Shown: piece by piece, positions 51,601 through 59,786 of the stretch
Layout: each line of letters starts with the position of its first letter
Numbering within the stretch: the first letter of the stretch is position 1
NCBI RefSeq assembly: GCF_046365375.1
Contig: NZ_JBKEIT010000001.1
Location: 372,001-436,000 of the forward strand
DNA from: Butyricimonas muris
Lineage (GTDB): Bacteria; Bacteroidota; Bacteroidia; Bacteroidales; Marinifilaceae
Reading direction: 5' to 3'
Length of the DNA stretch: 64,000 nt
Position numbers and translations under genes: made by a program
Notes under the pieces: generated by a model
Told to the model about the DNA's origin: nothing
The model's input: the letters and a program-made list of their open reading frames with translations, nothing else
Database searches by the model: none

Positions 51601-52538
51601 AAAACAACGTCTCGTTGGGCGCCGACGGCTCCATCACCAACGGTACGCGGTGGAAACTCAACAACGACGGTTCCGCCTCGTTCGGCTCCGGACGCAGCCT
51701 TTTCAACACGGATGGCTCGGGACAGGTGGCCAACGGCAAATTCAAGTGGGATGCCGCCGGCAACATCATCGCCCAAGGAGGTAAATTCAAGGACGTGACC
51801 ATACAGGGGACCATCCGCAGTGCCTTCGTCCAGAACGACCCTTCCATCTGGATTGTCGTAGGCGGCGGCACGACCAGTGATGTACAGACCGACCCCGTGC
51901 ATTACGACAACGTGGTGTGTACGCAATCCGGAGGCTGGAACGAAAACATCAACCTGCAATGGACACTGGAAAACTCCGGCCGCCGGATTTGTCTGGTCAA
52001 TTATAAATGGGGCTCGACCGTCTCCACGGGAGTGATGAGCATCACGGCTCCGAGCGGGAAATATTTCTACGAAGATGGCATCTCGAAAACGACGCTCAAA
52101 TTTTCCCGAGAGGTCATCGAGATGATCGGTTACGGGGACGACAAGACCTTTTTCGGATGGATTATACTCAACCGCCGGGACCTGATGACAACCAGCCGAT
52201 ACGGAAAGTTTCAGCAAATTCTTGTTACAGGCATTGTTACCGGAACAACTTCCAGCGCATCTATCCGCTATTTCTGTTTCGACGGTTCAAAATCCGTATC
52301 CGTCAGCCGATTGGGAAAAGGCATGTACCGCGTCTATCTTCCCTCTTCGTGGGGATTGTCGAGCCGTTACCTCGTCATGGCTACCGGAATCTATTCCACG
52401 GCGGAAAACACCCCGATTTACCCGACAGTAAAAGCGATCTATTCCTACTATTTCGACATCTACACGCAGGACGATGCTTCCCGGAATGACGGCTCGTTCA
52501 ATTTTCAGGTAATCAGTACGGCGGACTGGGATTTGTGA
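48699..52538 (+). CDS. Giant modular tail fibre protein 3
   Basis: 1279 aa from MSSRQLIARG (48699). Internal repeats are clear: Ala/Lys/Asp coiled-coil repeats (TAQNKADAALGSAKSYADTK, twice at residues about 260-310, again near 570); a module IDANGI(F/Y)TG followed by IRSNIINAAYINGLTCAFVR at about 368 and a near copy at about 778; and a module LGADGSITNG with KWKLNNDGS at about 522 and 968. The C-terminal 250 residues are unique and probably bind the receptor. Repeated modules favour recombination and host-range change. Confidence 0.88.
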   Translation: MSSRQLIARGQTTLYIQKDSYTISQSLGEYVFPADHSGKLLSAVTLTSTIKVTLGDSEYKDFTIGAIVKPTGFSSISVDNSRKTVTYTLATGTATLADHGSLDIPVTIVGTVYRLSFVWSKAKAGAPGTAGADANLLDWVREWNTGKTLIDSHTVITPKLFAGVKNHDGTITGTAIGRFALSTKTASGSIATETIDGICGFKNGYKTFVLDNGGNVQLGYGDQFVRYDATTGKITFGAGVSLNWTNAIQQAKTETLNAAAATAQNKADAALGSAKSYADTKKSEAINSAAATAQSKADAALNSAKSYADTKKSEAITQAGKDADSKISALTTTLNASIADAKKAGTDARAVADAITSKANTEGWSNKLTYIDANGIFTGKLSANTVSAININASQITAGTIATARLNAAEIRSNIINAAYINGLTCAFVRGTIGGWTIGATTLSNSHILLDSGNKRMVVYGASSGATSGKRVQLYYNSDTDFGFFATDAAGTCLARFGSANQIAGWNIDASRFYKNNIALGADGSITNGSKWKLNNDGSGSIASGNISWNAAGAVTFSAAVSLNWTNAANSALASAKTYADTKKTEAVNAAAADATSKSDAAKELARAMAFGKMLYRDPTFRNGNNSVNVYNNAGNGTVTVTRTGASAPNDSGYVLEIKTTGSASPGFGGFTFYTQTGYKKIFIVRIIAKIPAGRQIAWATNNIGTGGSSKWLTPTAGTGDWCEYIYKVVCGTASFSSTNFFYLTGGAAATAEAPVTWQVAYATVFDVTSSERYTTTIDANGIYTGTLTAAQVNAVAIDAGSIRTGTLSADRIAAGSINSSKLDAASIKANIINTDYINGLTCTFVRGKIGGWTIGADNITAGSVGAVGAMPIQIRSAASGSGYWYSGAYKPLGIVMTWRQSSNAGHVVFGQIAASGSTVKTGFLGIQMMTWDNVEYFCLSANYTKSGAKEIYNRIAGWAFDNSRIWKNNVSLGADGSITNGTRWKLNNDGSASFGSGRSLFNTDGSGQVANGKFKWDAAGNIIAQGGKFKDVTIQGTIRSAFVQNDPSIWIVVGGGTTSDVQTDPVHYDNVVCTQSGGWNENINLQWTLENSGRRICLVNYKWGSTVSTGVMSITAPSGKYFYEDGISKTTLKFSREVIEMIGYGDDKTFFGWIILNRRDLMTTSRYGKFQQILVTGIVTGTTSSASIRYFCFDGSKSVSVSRLGKGMYRVYLPSSWGLSSRYLVMATGIYSTAENTPIYPTVKAIYSYYFDIYTQDDASRNDGSFNFQVISTADWDL

Positions 52539-52579
52539 TCTTTTTTGGAGCATTGTCACCTGTTCCGTTCCTTAATATG

Positions 52580-52587
52580 CTATTCTT
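52580..52587 (+). promoter_or_regulatory. Late promoter-like motif (52604 gene)
   Basis: CTATTCTT, 16 bases before the start at 52604. Confidence 0.5.
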
Positions 52588-52603
52588 TCATAAAACCTGC
52601 TAT

Positions 52604-52906
52604 ATGAACATCATCCGTATCACGACGACAAAGACGGCGCAGGAACGCACGGACCGCGCCTTCTACAATCTGGACTTCACCATCACCGACAACGCATTGG
52701 AGCGGGTGGTGGCGACTGTTTACACCCCGGAAAGCCGCCCCGACAGCGACACGCCTCCGGTCTTTATCGGCACCGTTACTTACGAAAACGGACAAATCTT
52801 CTGTTCTCTGCCCAAAGAAGTGTCCATTGCCGGCATGATGGCCGACTTCGAGAACTTTATGGCTCTGATCCAGTCCGCCGTTACCGCCGAGACAGCAACC
52901 GAATAA
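52604..52906 (+). CDS. Hypothetical protein after the fibre gene
   Basis: 100 aa from MNIIRITTTK (52604). Mixed beta strands and a C-terminal helix. Its position directly after the fibre suggests a fibre chaperone or assembly factor, but no motif supports this. Confidence 0.75.
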   Translation: MNIIRITTTKTAQERTDRAFYNLDFTITDNALERVVATVYTPESRPDSDTPPVFIGTVTYENGQIFCSLPKEVSIAGMMADFENFMALIQSAVTAETATE

Positions 52907-52929
52907 CACGAAAACCAATTATCAGCAAT

Positions 52930-53244
52930 ATGGAATTAAACATCAAGGACCGGCTCTACATTCCGGTTATCCTGCCCAAAGACGGCACATTCAAGGAGTT
53001 CAACACCAAGAAAGAGATTCTCCGCAAAATCGAAATCTCCGCCAAGGAGCGCGAAGCGGTCGGTCTGCACGAGAATGAGGAGAACGGTCGCATCGAGTGG
53101 GACATCGAGAAAGACACGCCGCAGTCCATCGCTTTCACTGCCGACGAACTGGCCTACCTGAAACAGGCGTGCGAGAAAATCTCGGACGAGAAGCTGCCGG
53201 ACGACATGTGGATGGTCGTGGAGAAAATTTATGACGGGAAATAG
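52930..53244 (+). CDS. Hypothetical protein
   Basis: 104 aa, acidic, beginning MELNIKDRLYIPVILP with a C-terminal helix (ELAYLKQACEKISDEKLP). It resembles small conserved proteins of Bacteroidales phages. Function unknown. A bidirectional terminator follows, then the SIR2-Argonaute gene on the opposite strand. Confidence 0.78.
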   Translation: MELNIKDRLYIPVILPKDGTFKEFNTKKEILRKIEISAKEREAVGLHENEENGRIEWDIEKDTPQSIAFTADELAYLKQACEKISDEKLPDDMWMVVEKIYDGK

Positions 53245-53274
53245 TATGAATTTGCAGCACAAATTTCCGTATTA

Positions 53275-53308
53275 ACATTAGTCTGGCATTGCCAGACTAA
53301 TGTTTTAT
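53275..53308. terminator. Bidirectional terminator
   Basis: ACATTAGTCTGGC pairs with GCCAGACTAATGT (53275-53287 with 53291-53303), followed by TTTTA. It separates the rightward structural genes from the leftward SIR2-Argonaute gene. Confidence 0.85.
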
Positions 53309-53312
53309 AGAA

Positions 53313-56300
53313 CTAAATAAAATATCGATAATCGTATGTTGCTCCATTATATTGATGCAGTAAATTACCTACTTGTGCCAATGTATTAGAAGTGTCAATT
53401 GTTGCTGGCAATTTCGTATATAAATTGAATGAGTTCCAGTTCATCTTCGTAAATCCAATAATTTCAGAAGCAATAGTAGATAGATCTCCTTTACCATAAT
53501 ACTTAGTTATTTTTAGAGGAGCTGGAATACACCTGCCACCGGGATAGTAGCGCCGTCCACCCCGAATTGATGGAACAACACCATGTGTCCATAGTAAAGC
53601 ATTTCTTGATGACAGTTTTATGCAAGTTCCACGCGATACCGGATATGAATCGTCAGAAATATTGTTGTTATAAACTCTTTGTGCTATAAATTTAGCATTG
53701 TATTCATAATTGATGGTTATCAAGTCGATGTCTTTAATTCCCGCTTGACTTAGCGCATGAGTAATGCCTTCAATTTCTTCATTTCTAAATGGTGTTCGTT
53801 TGTGAATGACAACCCTGCGAGGTAATTTATCCATAGATTTAACGAACAATTCTCGTATGGTAATTCCAAATTTGAATGCTTCCTCATAAGTTAAGTAAGG
53901 ATTCTTTTTCCCATCAAATTGAGGTTGCTCAACTTTTGATAATTTGTATCTTAACCCTTGACCTTTAGCGTTGTATATGTGGCTACAACCCAAAACGATG
54001 TCCACTTTTCCTTTACTATTCGTTTTGACGCTATAACCAATGCCTGCATACGCCGTATCTGAATCAAGACTGGCTAATGCCCAAGGGATACGCATTGCCT
54101 TAACAAATAAAGCTAACGACAACCACCAACAGATTTCGCACACCATTGGATCACTCAGAGTCTTTTCTTCTATAATTTGAGTTGTAAAACTGTGCTGAGC
54201 TGCATAAGCCTTTATATAATTGTGTAAATCAAACGATTCGCTGTTATGCTTGAATTGTTTGTGAATACTCCAAGATGTAGGTATGTAAATTACAACCACA
54301 ATTCCCGGATATTTATCTGCTAAACTACCGGCTTGGTGACATATTGATTGTGCAAGGCTTATCGTATCTCTCGGCGTATCTTCTGTTTTTATCCACTTAT
54401 CTGTATTGCGGTCAGGAATCTCCAGTAATGTTTTATATATACTGTGAAATCCTGTATATGGCTGAATGTAATCCGAATTATCGTTTGCCTGTACGGTTGT
54501 GTTTAAGCGTTGTAAAAAAGAGTTGAATCTATCCGTGTGAGCATGAGGGCAGATCACACCCAGTCTTACATTTTGAGGCAAAACATCTTTTTGCCAAGAA
54601 TCATAAGGCTTATGATTAGATAATCCTCTCATAGGATTTGAATCTAAAAAAGGTCTGTCTGCAAATGTATTTACGAATTCTAATTCAGGTTCTTTGAGTT
54701 GAAGTCCCCGGTAAATCGTTCTTCTATTATCATACGATCTTGAAAAATATCCTCGTTCGTTGTTGTCCTGATATTGTATTTCGGAAAATCCGCTATTGTT
54801 GCTTATTTGGAATTTAAATCCACTGCCAGAATTTTGAGGGAACTCAAAAATAAGGCGTGCATTGCCAAATACAATATTCTCCCATTGGATAAGTTTATTG
54901 CTATATGCCTGGTTCCACATTTTATCCAGATATATCCGTGCATACTCCTGCTTTTTCTCTTTTGAAACCGTGCGTGGGTTTTCTATATATATTGTTGGTC
55001 GCAAGGAAAGCAGGGCGTATTTTTGTTGTGGCACAAAAATAAGTGAGCATTCTATTGCTTCATGAATCAATATGCCATTATCGTTCCTGAAAATATCAGG
55101 TCGCCAAAGTGTATTATGCCTAACATCAACGTTGAGACCCCGAATTGTCGATATACTTTGTAGTATTACTCTTAAAAACAGTTCCCTATAACTGCTTTTT
55201 TGCTCTATATCGTCTATTGAAACAGGAATCCGTTCAATATCACTTTTGAGTCGGGATCCGAATACATTGTTAATGGCAGAACCGGTAGATAAAGCATATA
55301 CCTTTTGCTTGTATGGAACAGCTATAATACTTTGGTCTTTAGTTAGCTCCCTTAAAAGAGCCCAAGGTCTTTCATCTTCTTTATATTCAATCTCAAATTG
55401 AAATAGTTCCTTAGGAAAGATTATGGGATACAAATTACTTTTCAAGTATTTGTCCGTCTTCGTGATATGAATAGAAAATGGAGATGTATTGTCGTCTTCA
55501 GGGACGCTCTCCAATATAGACATAATTTCTTTTTGTTTTTCTACGTCTGAATGGAAACTATTCATAACCAGCGAAAGCATCGTTTTATCAAAACCGTCAG
55601 TATCAATATAAAACGCTTCCCGCTTTGCATTTTTTGCAGCTTTTAATAGGGTTTCCACTTCTGGTGGTATATCAGAACCATAACCACACCAATATATGCG
55701 TCCAGAACCTCTTTCTGAAAATGCTTCCGTTAATGCCGACATTAGCGATTTATCACGACCGCTATAACCGATTACTATGAGATTCTTATCGCTAAAATAT
55801 CGTTTCAATGCTGCCACAAAAGTCGGGTGTTGATTATCCAACTCTTTGGAAGTATTTTTTAACGATGTGTATTTATAGTCCCCATGTAAAGCTATATATA
55901 GTAATTCATTGTTACTTTCAGTCCGATATATTCGATCAGTACAATCCAGGTTTATACAGATAGGCGTTATGTTGGCTTGTTGAGCCGCACGTTCAACCAA
56001 GCCATCGAAATTAGTTGACCATACAGATTTGACAATGCCGTATTTGTTCAGAAGACATAAAAGTTTATACCCAATATAGGGTTGCTTTCCTTGAGCTAAA
56101 TGCTCAAAATATTTTACTCTATCCCCCTCAATGGGCAATGCTTTTTCCGCATAAAAGGAATATTCATGAGCATCCCCAACAGGTGGATATTTACCTTGAT
56201 TATCAAGCCATTTCTGAATGATGTTTTTACATGTATCTGATTTAGGATCGATAAATGAAGGAGTTGAAGACTGGGAAGAACAATAAATAAGTTTCTTCCA

Positions 56301-56444
56301 ATCCCATATACAATCGTTAGCAGAAGGCATTCCTGAAGTAATAGATGCACCAGCACCTAATAGAAATGCAAAAGATGTATCTCGGTTCTGGACAAACGAA
56401 CGAATAAAAGCATCAAAATCCAAATATAAATTGTGCTGGTCCAT
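53313..56444 (-). CDS. SIR2-Argonaute fusion (inactive PIWI)
   Basis: 1043 aa. N-terminal SIR2 NADase-type domain (residues about 20-290): FLLGAGASITSGMPSA nucleotide loop, STNFDG, catalytic-type His in IALHGD, and IVIGYSGRD. A middle APAZ-like region follows. The MID/PIWI C-terminal half has IPWALASLDSDTAYAGIGY, then VVIHKRTPF and the conserved end GFTKMNWNSFNLYTKLPATI. The usual PIWI DEDX residues are not evident, so slicing is unlikely. Related short Argonaute systems bind guide nucleic acids and trigger NAD+ depletion on detecting invaders. Low GC, opposite strand and own promoter indicate an acquired cargo gene. Confidence 0.88.
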   Translation of the reverse strand: MDQHNLYLDFDAFIRSFVQNRDTSFAFLLGAGASITSGMPSANDCIWDWKKLIYCSSQSSTPSFIDPKSDTCKNIIQKWLDNQGKYPPVGDAHEYSFYAEKALPIEGDRVKYFEHLAQGKQPYIGYKLLCLLNKYGIVKSVWSTNFDGLVERAAQQANITPICINLDCTDRIYRTESNNELLYIALHGDYKYTSLKNTSKELDNQHPTFVAALKRYFSDKNLIVIGYSGRDKSLMSALTEAFSERGSGRIYWCGYGSDIPPEVETLLKAAKNAKREAFYIDTDGFDKTMLSLVMNSFHSDVEKQKEIMSILESVPEDDNTSPFSIHITKTDKYLKSNLYPIIFPKELFQFEIEYKEDERPWALLRELTKDQSIIAVPYKQKVYALSTGSAINNVFGSRLKSDIERIPVSIDDIEQKSSYRELFLRVILQSISTIRGLNVDVRHNTLWRPDIFRNDNGILIHEAIECSLIFVPQQKYALLSLRPTIYIENPRTVSKEKKQEYARIYLDKMWNQAYSNKLIQWENIVFGNARLIFEFPQNSGSGFKFQISNNSGFSEIQYQDNNERGYFSRSYDNRRTIYRGLQLKEPELEFVNTFADRPFLDSNPMRGLSNHKPYDSWQKDVLPQNVRLGVICPHAHTDRFNSFLQRLNTTVQANDNSDYIQPYTGFHSIYKTLLEIPDRNTDKWIKTEDTPRDTISLAQSICHQAGSLADKYPGIVVVIYIPTSWSIHKQFKHNSESFDLHNYIKAYAAQHSFTTQIIEEKTLSDPMVCEICWWLSLALFVKAMRIPWALASLDSDTAYAGIGYSVKTNSKGKVDIVLGCSHIYNAKGQGLRYKLSKVEQPQFDGKKNPYLTYEEAFKFGITIRELFVKSMDKLPRRVVIHKRTPFRNEEIEGITHALSQAGIKDIDLITINYEYNAKFIAQRVYNNNISDDSYPVSRGTCIKLSSRNALLWTHGVVPSIRGGRRYYPGGRCIPAPLKITKYYGKGDLSTIASEIIGFTKMNWNSFNLYTKLPATIDTSNTLAQVGNLLHQYNGATYDYRYFI

Positions 56445-56505
56445 ATTTTACTGAATCTTTATCTCAACTTACAGCATCCTTTCTATAAAAACATAAATGC
56501 TGTTG

Positions 56506-56537
56506 CAAATTTAACAATTTGACTTAATGCGAACAAA
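56506..56537 (-). promoter_or_regulatory. Bacteroidetes promoter of the SIR2-Argonaute gene
   Basis: On the minus strand TTTG (56537-56534) and TAAATTTG (56513-56506) are separated by 20 bases, matching the -33/-7 consensus. The start codon lies about 60 bases further. Confidence 0.65.
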
Positions 56538-56630
56538 TATAAAGGCTTAATAATTAACGGAAATAGAATAATCAACTATTCAGCTTATAATTGATAATAA
56601 ATCCACTTCACAGCAAATCTATAAACCATT

Positions 56631-56640
56631 CTATTTTTTT
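56631..56640 (+). promoter_or_regulatory. Late promoter-like motif (baseplate genes)
   Basis: CTATTTTTTT, a variant of the recurrent motif, lies 68 bases before the gp25-like start. It could restart late transcription after the SIR2-Argonaute insert. Confidence 0.35.
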
Positions 56641-56708
56641 GTCGCTAATCTTTATCAGTAACACGCAGTACCGGCGCACCTGTGTCCGGGGCTTTTCAAT
56701 ACTTGTTT

Positions 56709-57398
56709 ATGGCACGCATGGACATCACGATGAATCCCTCTTTGGGTGAGGTAAACACCTCGACCGGTCTGGCCGGCAAGGTGTTCTACCCGTTTCGTCT
56801 GTCGGGAGAGCAGGACGAAAAACGGGTTCGCGGGGAGATTACCGTCCCGGCGGACTTCACCGTGCGTCGCCGTGGCGAACAGGGTTTCTACGTCCAAATC
56901 CCTTACACGCCACTCTACAAGGAGCTGCTCGTGCGCCTGCGTTTGGACACCGGGACGGGACATCCCGAATATGTCGTCAACTCCACGAACAACACCACCT
57001 GGTTTCCCGTGTATTTGCAGGACAGCGAGGGTGCGACGCAGGTCATACGGCTCTCCGAATACGAGACCATCAATGAAGAGGGCCGTTACCACCTTGTCCT
57101 TCGGGACGGCTGCCTGCTTCTCTATTCCGGTGACGACACCGATCTGGAAATCGGTGCCGCCAAATACCAGAACGAGGTGTTCCTGCTGAAAGCCTTTCCG
57201 GGAAACCTGTACCAGTATCCCACCACCGGAGTCGGGCTGATCGACTTCCTGCACGGCAACTTCGAGAACAACAACCTCGCTGCCAGACTGCAAGCCGAGT
57301 TCAAGGGCGACAACATGGTCATCATCAACGCCTACATGGACTCAATTACCGGAGAGCTCTTGTTAGAAACCGAAGAAAAGGAGGAACAGCATGGGTAA
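56709..57398 (+). CDS. gp25-like baseplate wedge protein
   Basis: 229 aa from MARMDITMNPSL (56709); an ATG nine codons upstream is also in frame. Residues about 110-220 show the gp25/gpW-like pattern: LLLYSGDDTDLEIG, NEVFLLKAFPGN, PTTGVGLIDFLHG and ARLQAEF. The N-terminal part is an added beta domain. Baseplate wedge protein that links to the sheath. Overlaps the LysM gene by 8 bases. Confidence 0.8.
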   Translation: MARMDITMNPSLGEVNTSTGLAGKVFYPFRLSGEQDEKRVRGEITVPADFTVRRRGEQGFYVQIPYTPLYKELLVRLRLDTGTGHPEYVVNSTNNTTWFPVYLQDSEGATQVIRLSEYETINEEGRYHLVLRDGCLLLYSGDDTDLEIGAAKYQNEVFLLKAFPGNLYQYPTTGVGLIDFLHGNFENNNLAARLQAEFKGDNMVIINAYMDSITGELLLETEEKEEQHG

Positions 57399-58332
57399 AT
57401 ATACCGTCACCGAAGGTCAGAACCTGTATGATGTAGCCCTGCACCTAACCGGTTCCATCGAGGGCATCGTGGACCTGCTGATCTGCAATCCCACGCTCTC
57501 TCTGGCCGATACGCTCCACAGCGGGGACGAGCTCTTCTACACGGACGATTTCGTCATCAATGCGGATGTGGTCGCCAGATACCGTCGGGAACAAATCGTC
57601 CCGGCCGGCGGAGAACGGAATGTCTATCCTAAATACCCGTCAGGCAAGCGCCGTCTGTGGTTCACGCTGGAAGCCGCACAAATCGCTACGGCTTTCTCCC
57701 TTTCCGGCAGCGGTACCGCCGAAATCGACTGGGGCGACAACTCCCCGTTGGAACCCGTAGTGTTGAGTTCCTCCGTGCGGCTTATCGAACACCGTTTCGA
57801 CAACACGGTCGTCACGCCCCGGCGGGTACGCCTTTACGGGGACTTCACCCTTCAGAGCCTCGATCTGAGCGCGAGCGGTGCGCGTCGCATCCGTCTGTCC
57901 GAGCCGCTTCGCTGCGAGCGGTTCTCGCTTTGCGGCGGTGCGTGCCCGTTGGACTTCGCACCTCTGTTAGACGGTGTCTTCCGGATGGACCTCAGCCGCC
58001 AGAGCTGCGGGACACTGCTGCCGTTGGCGGAGTGCCGGCAACTGATGACGCTCGATCTGACGGATGCCGACATAAGCCGTGCTGCCGTCGATGAATACCT
58101 GATCCGGTTGGTTACCCATCATTACGGCCGCCGCAACTGCGACCTCACACTGCCTGTCGTTCCCTCCGGTACATACGCGGAACCCGTGCGGGATGCGACC
58201 GGTGTATGTGTTCCCGCCACTGGTCTGGAAGCCGTTTGGCTGCTCACTCACGAGGAGAGCTGGAACGAAGGCGGTGCCTGGGTCATCCGTACCCCTGAAA
58301 AATGCTATCGTTACACCCCCAATCAACCTTGA
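57391..58332 (+). CDS. LysM-domain baseplate protein
   Basis: 313 aa. Residues 2-55 form a LysM-like domain (VTEGQNLYDVALHLTG, then NPTLSLADTLHSGDEL), as in gp53/gpX-type baseplate proteins. The rest is beta/Leu-rich with repeated LRCERFSLCGG and LDLTDADIS. It may bind the tube or peptidoglycan. Confidence 0.8.
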   Translation: MGKYTVTEGQNLYDVALHLTGSIEGIVDLLICNPTLSLADTLHSGDELFYTDDFVINADVVARYRREQIVPAGGERNVYPKYPSGKRRLWFTLEAAQIATAFSLSGSGTAEIDWGDNSPLEPVVLSSSVRLIEHRFDNTVVTPRRVRLYGDFTLQSLDLSASGARRIRLSEPLRCERFSLCGGACPLDFAPLLDGVFRMDLSRQSCGTLLPLAECRQLMTLDLTDADISRAAVDEYLIRLVTHHYGRRNCDLTLPVVPSGTYAEPVRDATGVCVPATGLEAVWLLTHEESWNEGGAWVIRTPEKCYRYTPNQP

Positions 58333-58336
58333 ACCC

Positions 58337-59224
58337 ATGAGCCGAACCCTGAAAGAAATATACGATGAAGCCGTCCGGGAGCGCAACAGGCGCATGGAGC
58401 TGAACGAGTTTTCCAGCGACTCGAAGCTCTCCATCCTGAACGGTATCACATGGACGGTTGCCGCCGTCATCCACAGCTTCGAGACCCTGCTCGACGTCTT
58501 CGCCTACGACATCTCCGAAACCATCAACCGGCGTATCAACGGCACTCCGGACTACTACGCCCGTGCCTTGCTCCAGTACCAGAAAGGCGACGAACTGACC
58601 GTCCGCGAAGACGGTCTGGCTTTCGGGTACGCCTCCGTGGACGAAAGCAAGCGTATCATCACGCAAGTGTCGTATGACGAGAGCAGCGACGACGTGAACC
58701 TCGACAGCAAGCTGGTCCTGAAAGTCGCCACAGGGGACAAGGGCAACCTGTCTGCCGTAGAGGAAGAGGAATTGGTACAAATTCGCGCCTATCTCGCCAA
58801 AATCAAGTTCGCCGGCACCCGTGTCGAGGTTACCTCCCTGCCGGGCGACCTCTTAGTGCCCCGGCTCTCCGTCTTCTGGGACGGCGCCATCTCCGAGGCG
58901 GAGGTGTTCGACAACATCGAAGAGAAGCTGAAGGAGTACATGATGAACATCGAGTTCAATGCCGTCGTCTATGTCTCCAAGGTCATGGAAGCCATCCGCT
59001 CGGCCGAGCATGTGACCGACGTGTGGATCGACGAAGAGGCCACGCCCCGGCAGGGTGTCTTTTTAGCCTGCCACAACAGCGAAGGAACCCTGATGCCAAT
59101 GGAACGAATCGTCCGGATGCGGCATACCGCCTCCGGATACCTGCGCCAGTCCTCCGGGAAGGGCGACGAAGAGCAGATACCCAATTTCCGACAAGCCTTA
59201 AAACTCAGCGTCGATGGACAATAA
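58337..59224 (+). CDS. Baseplate wedge protein, gpJ-like
   Basis: 295 aa from MSRTLKEIYDEA (58337), 4 bases after the LysM gene. SKLSILNGITWTVAAVIHSF and the Asp/Ile-rich C-terminal strands, together with its place between gp25-like and gpI-like genes, fit baseplate J. Overlaps the next gene by 11 bases. Confidence 0.78.
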   Translation: MSRTLKEIYDEAVRERNRRMELNEFSSDSKLSILNGITWTVAAVIHSFETLLDVFAYDISETINRRINGTPDYYARALLQYQKGDELTVREDGLAFGYASVDESKRIITQVSYDESSDDVNLDSKLVLKVATGDKGNLSAVEEEELVQIRAYLAKIKFAGTRVEVTSLPGDLLVPRLSVFWDGAISEAEVFDNIEEKLKEYMMNIEFNAVVYVSKVMEAIRSAEHVTDVWIDEEATPRQGVFLACHNSEGTLMPMERIVRMRHTASGYLRQSSGKGDEEQIPNFRQALKLSVDGQ

Positions 59225-59786
59225 CAGATACCGGCTGCCGACCGACAGGCTCATCAACCGCCTGACCCCGCACTATTTGTCGGGGCGGCGTTACATCCTG
59301 CTGTTGCAGAGCCTCGTGTGGCCGCTGCAAAGCCTGAACGACCGTTTCTGCGCATGGGCACGGGAGCGGCAGATCGAGGCGCGCATGACCTCGCAGGTGA
59401 TGTGGTTCGAGTGGTGGCTGAACTACCGGTTCCGCCGTTACTTCCGCGACGCATCCGATGTCATCCACATCACGGACAGCACACCGCTCGGCGTGGACCT
59501 CTACCACGAGGGCGCGACGGTCGGCAGGCCGTTCACGGTATGGTACGAGGGCGAGCAGGTCACGACGGATAGCGACGATGAAAATCCCCGGCCATTCCAT
59601 CTGTTCGCCGAAGAGAAAGCCATTGCGAAAGTCAGCTTCATGGTATGCGTACCGTCCATCACCATCCCCACGCAGGAGTTCGTTTACATGCTTTCCTACG
59701 CGGTGAATACCTACCGCACGGCAGGCAAGACCTATCTGATCAAAATAGACGGCGAAGAGCTCAAACCCAATAAAACGAAATCATGA
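59214..59786 (+). CDS. Baseplate/tail protein, gpI-like
   Basis: 190 aa, with an aromatic, basic N-terminal half (RYILLLQSLVWPLQSLNDRF, then QVMWFEWWLNYRFRRYF) and a beta C-terminus. Gene order after gpJ-like supports a gpI-like role connecting the fibre. Overlaps the fibre gene by 4 bases. Confidence 0.7.
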   Translation: MDNNRYRLPTDRLINRLTPHYLSGRRYILLLQSLVWPLQSLNDRFCAWARERQIEARMTSQVMWFEWWLNYRFRRYFRDASDVIHITDSTPLGVDLYHEGATVGRPFTVWYEGEQVTTDSDDENPRPFHLFAEEKAIAKVSFMVCVPSITIPTQEFVYMLSYAVNTYRTAGKTYLIKIDGEELKPNKTKS

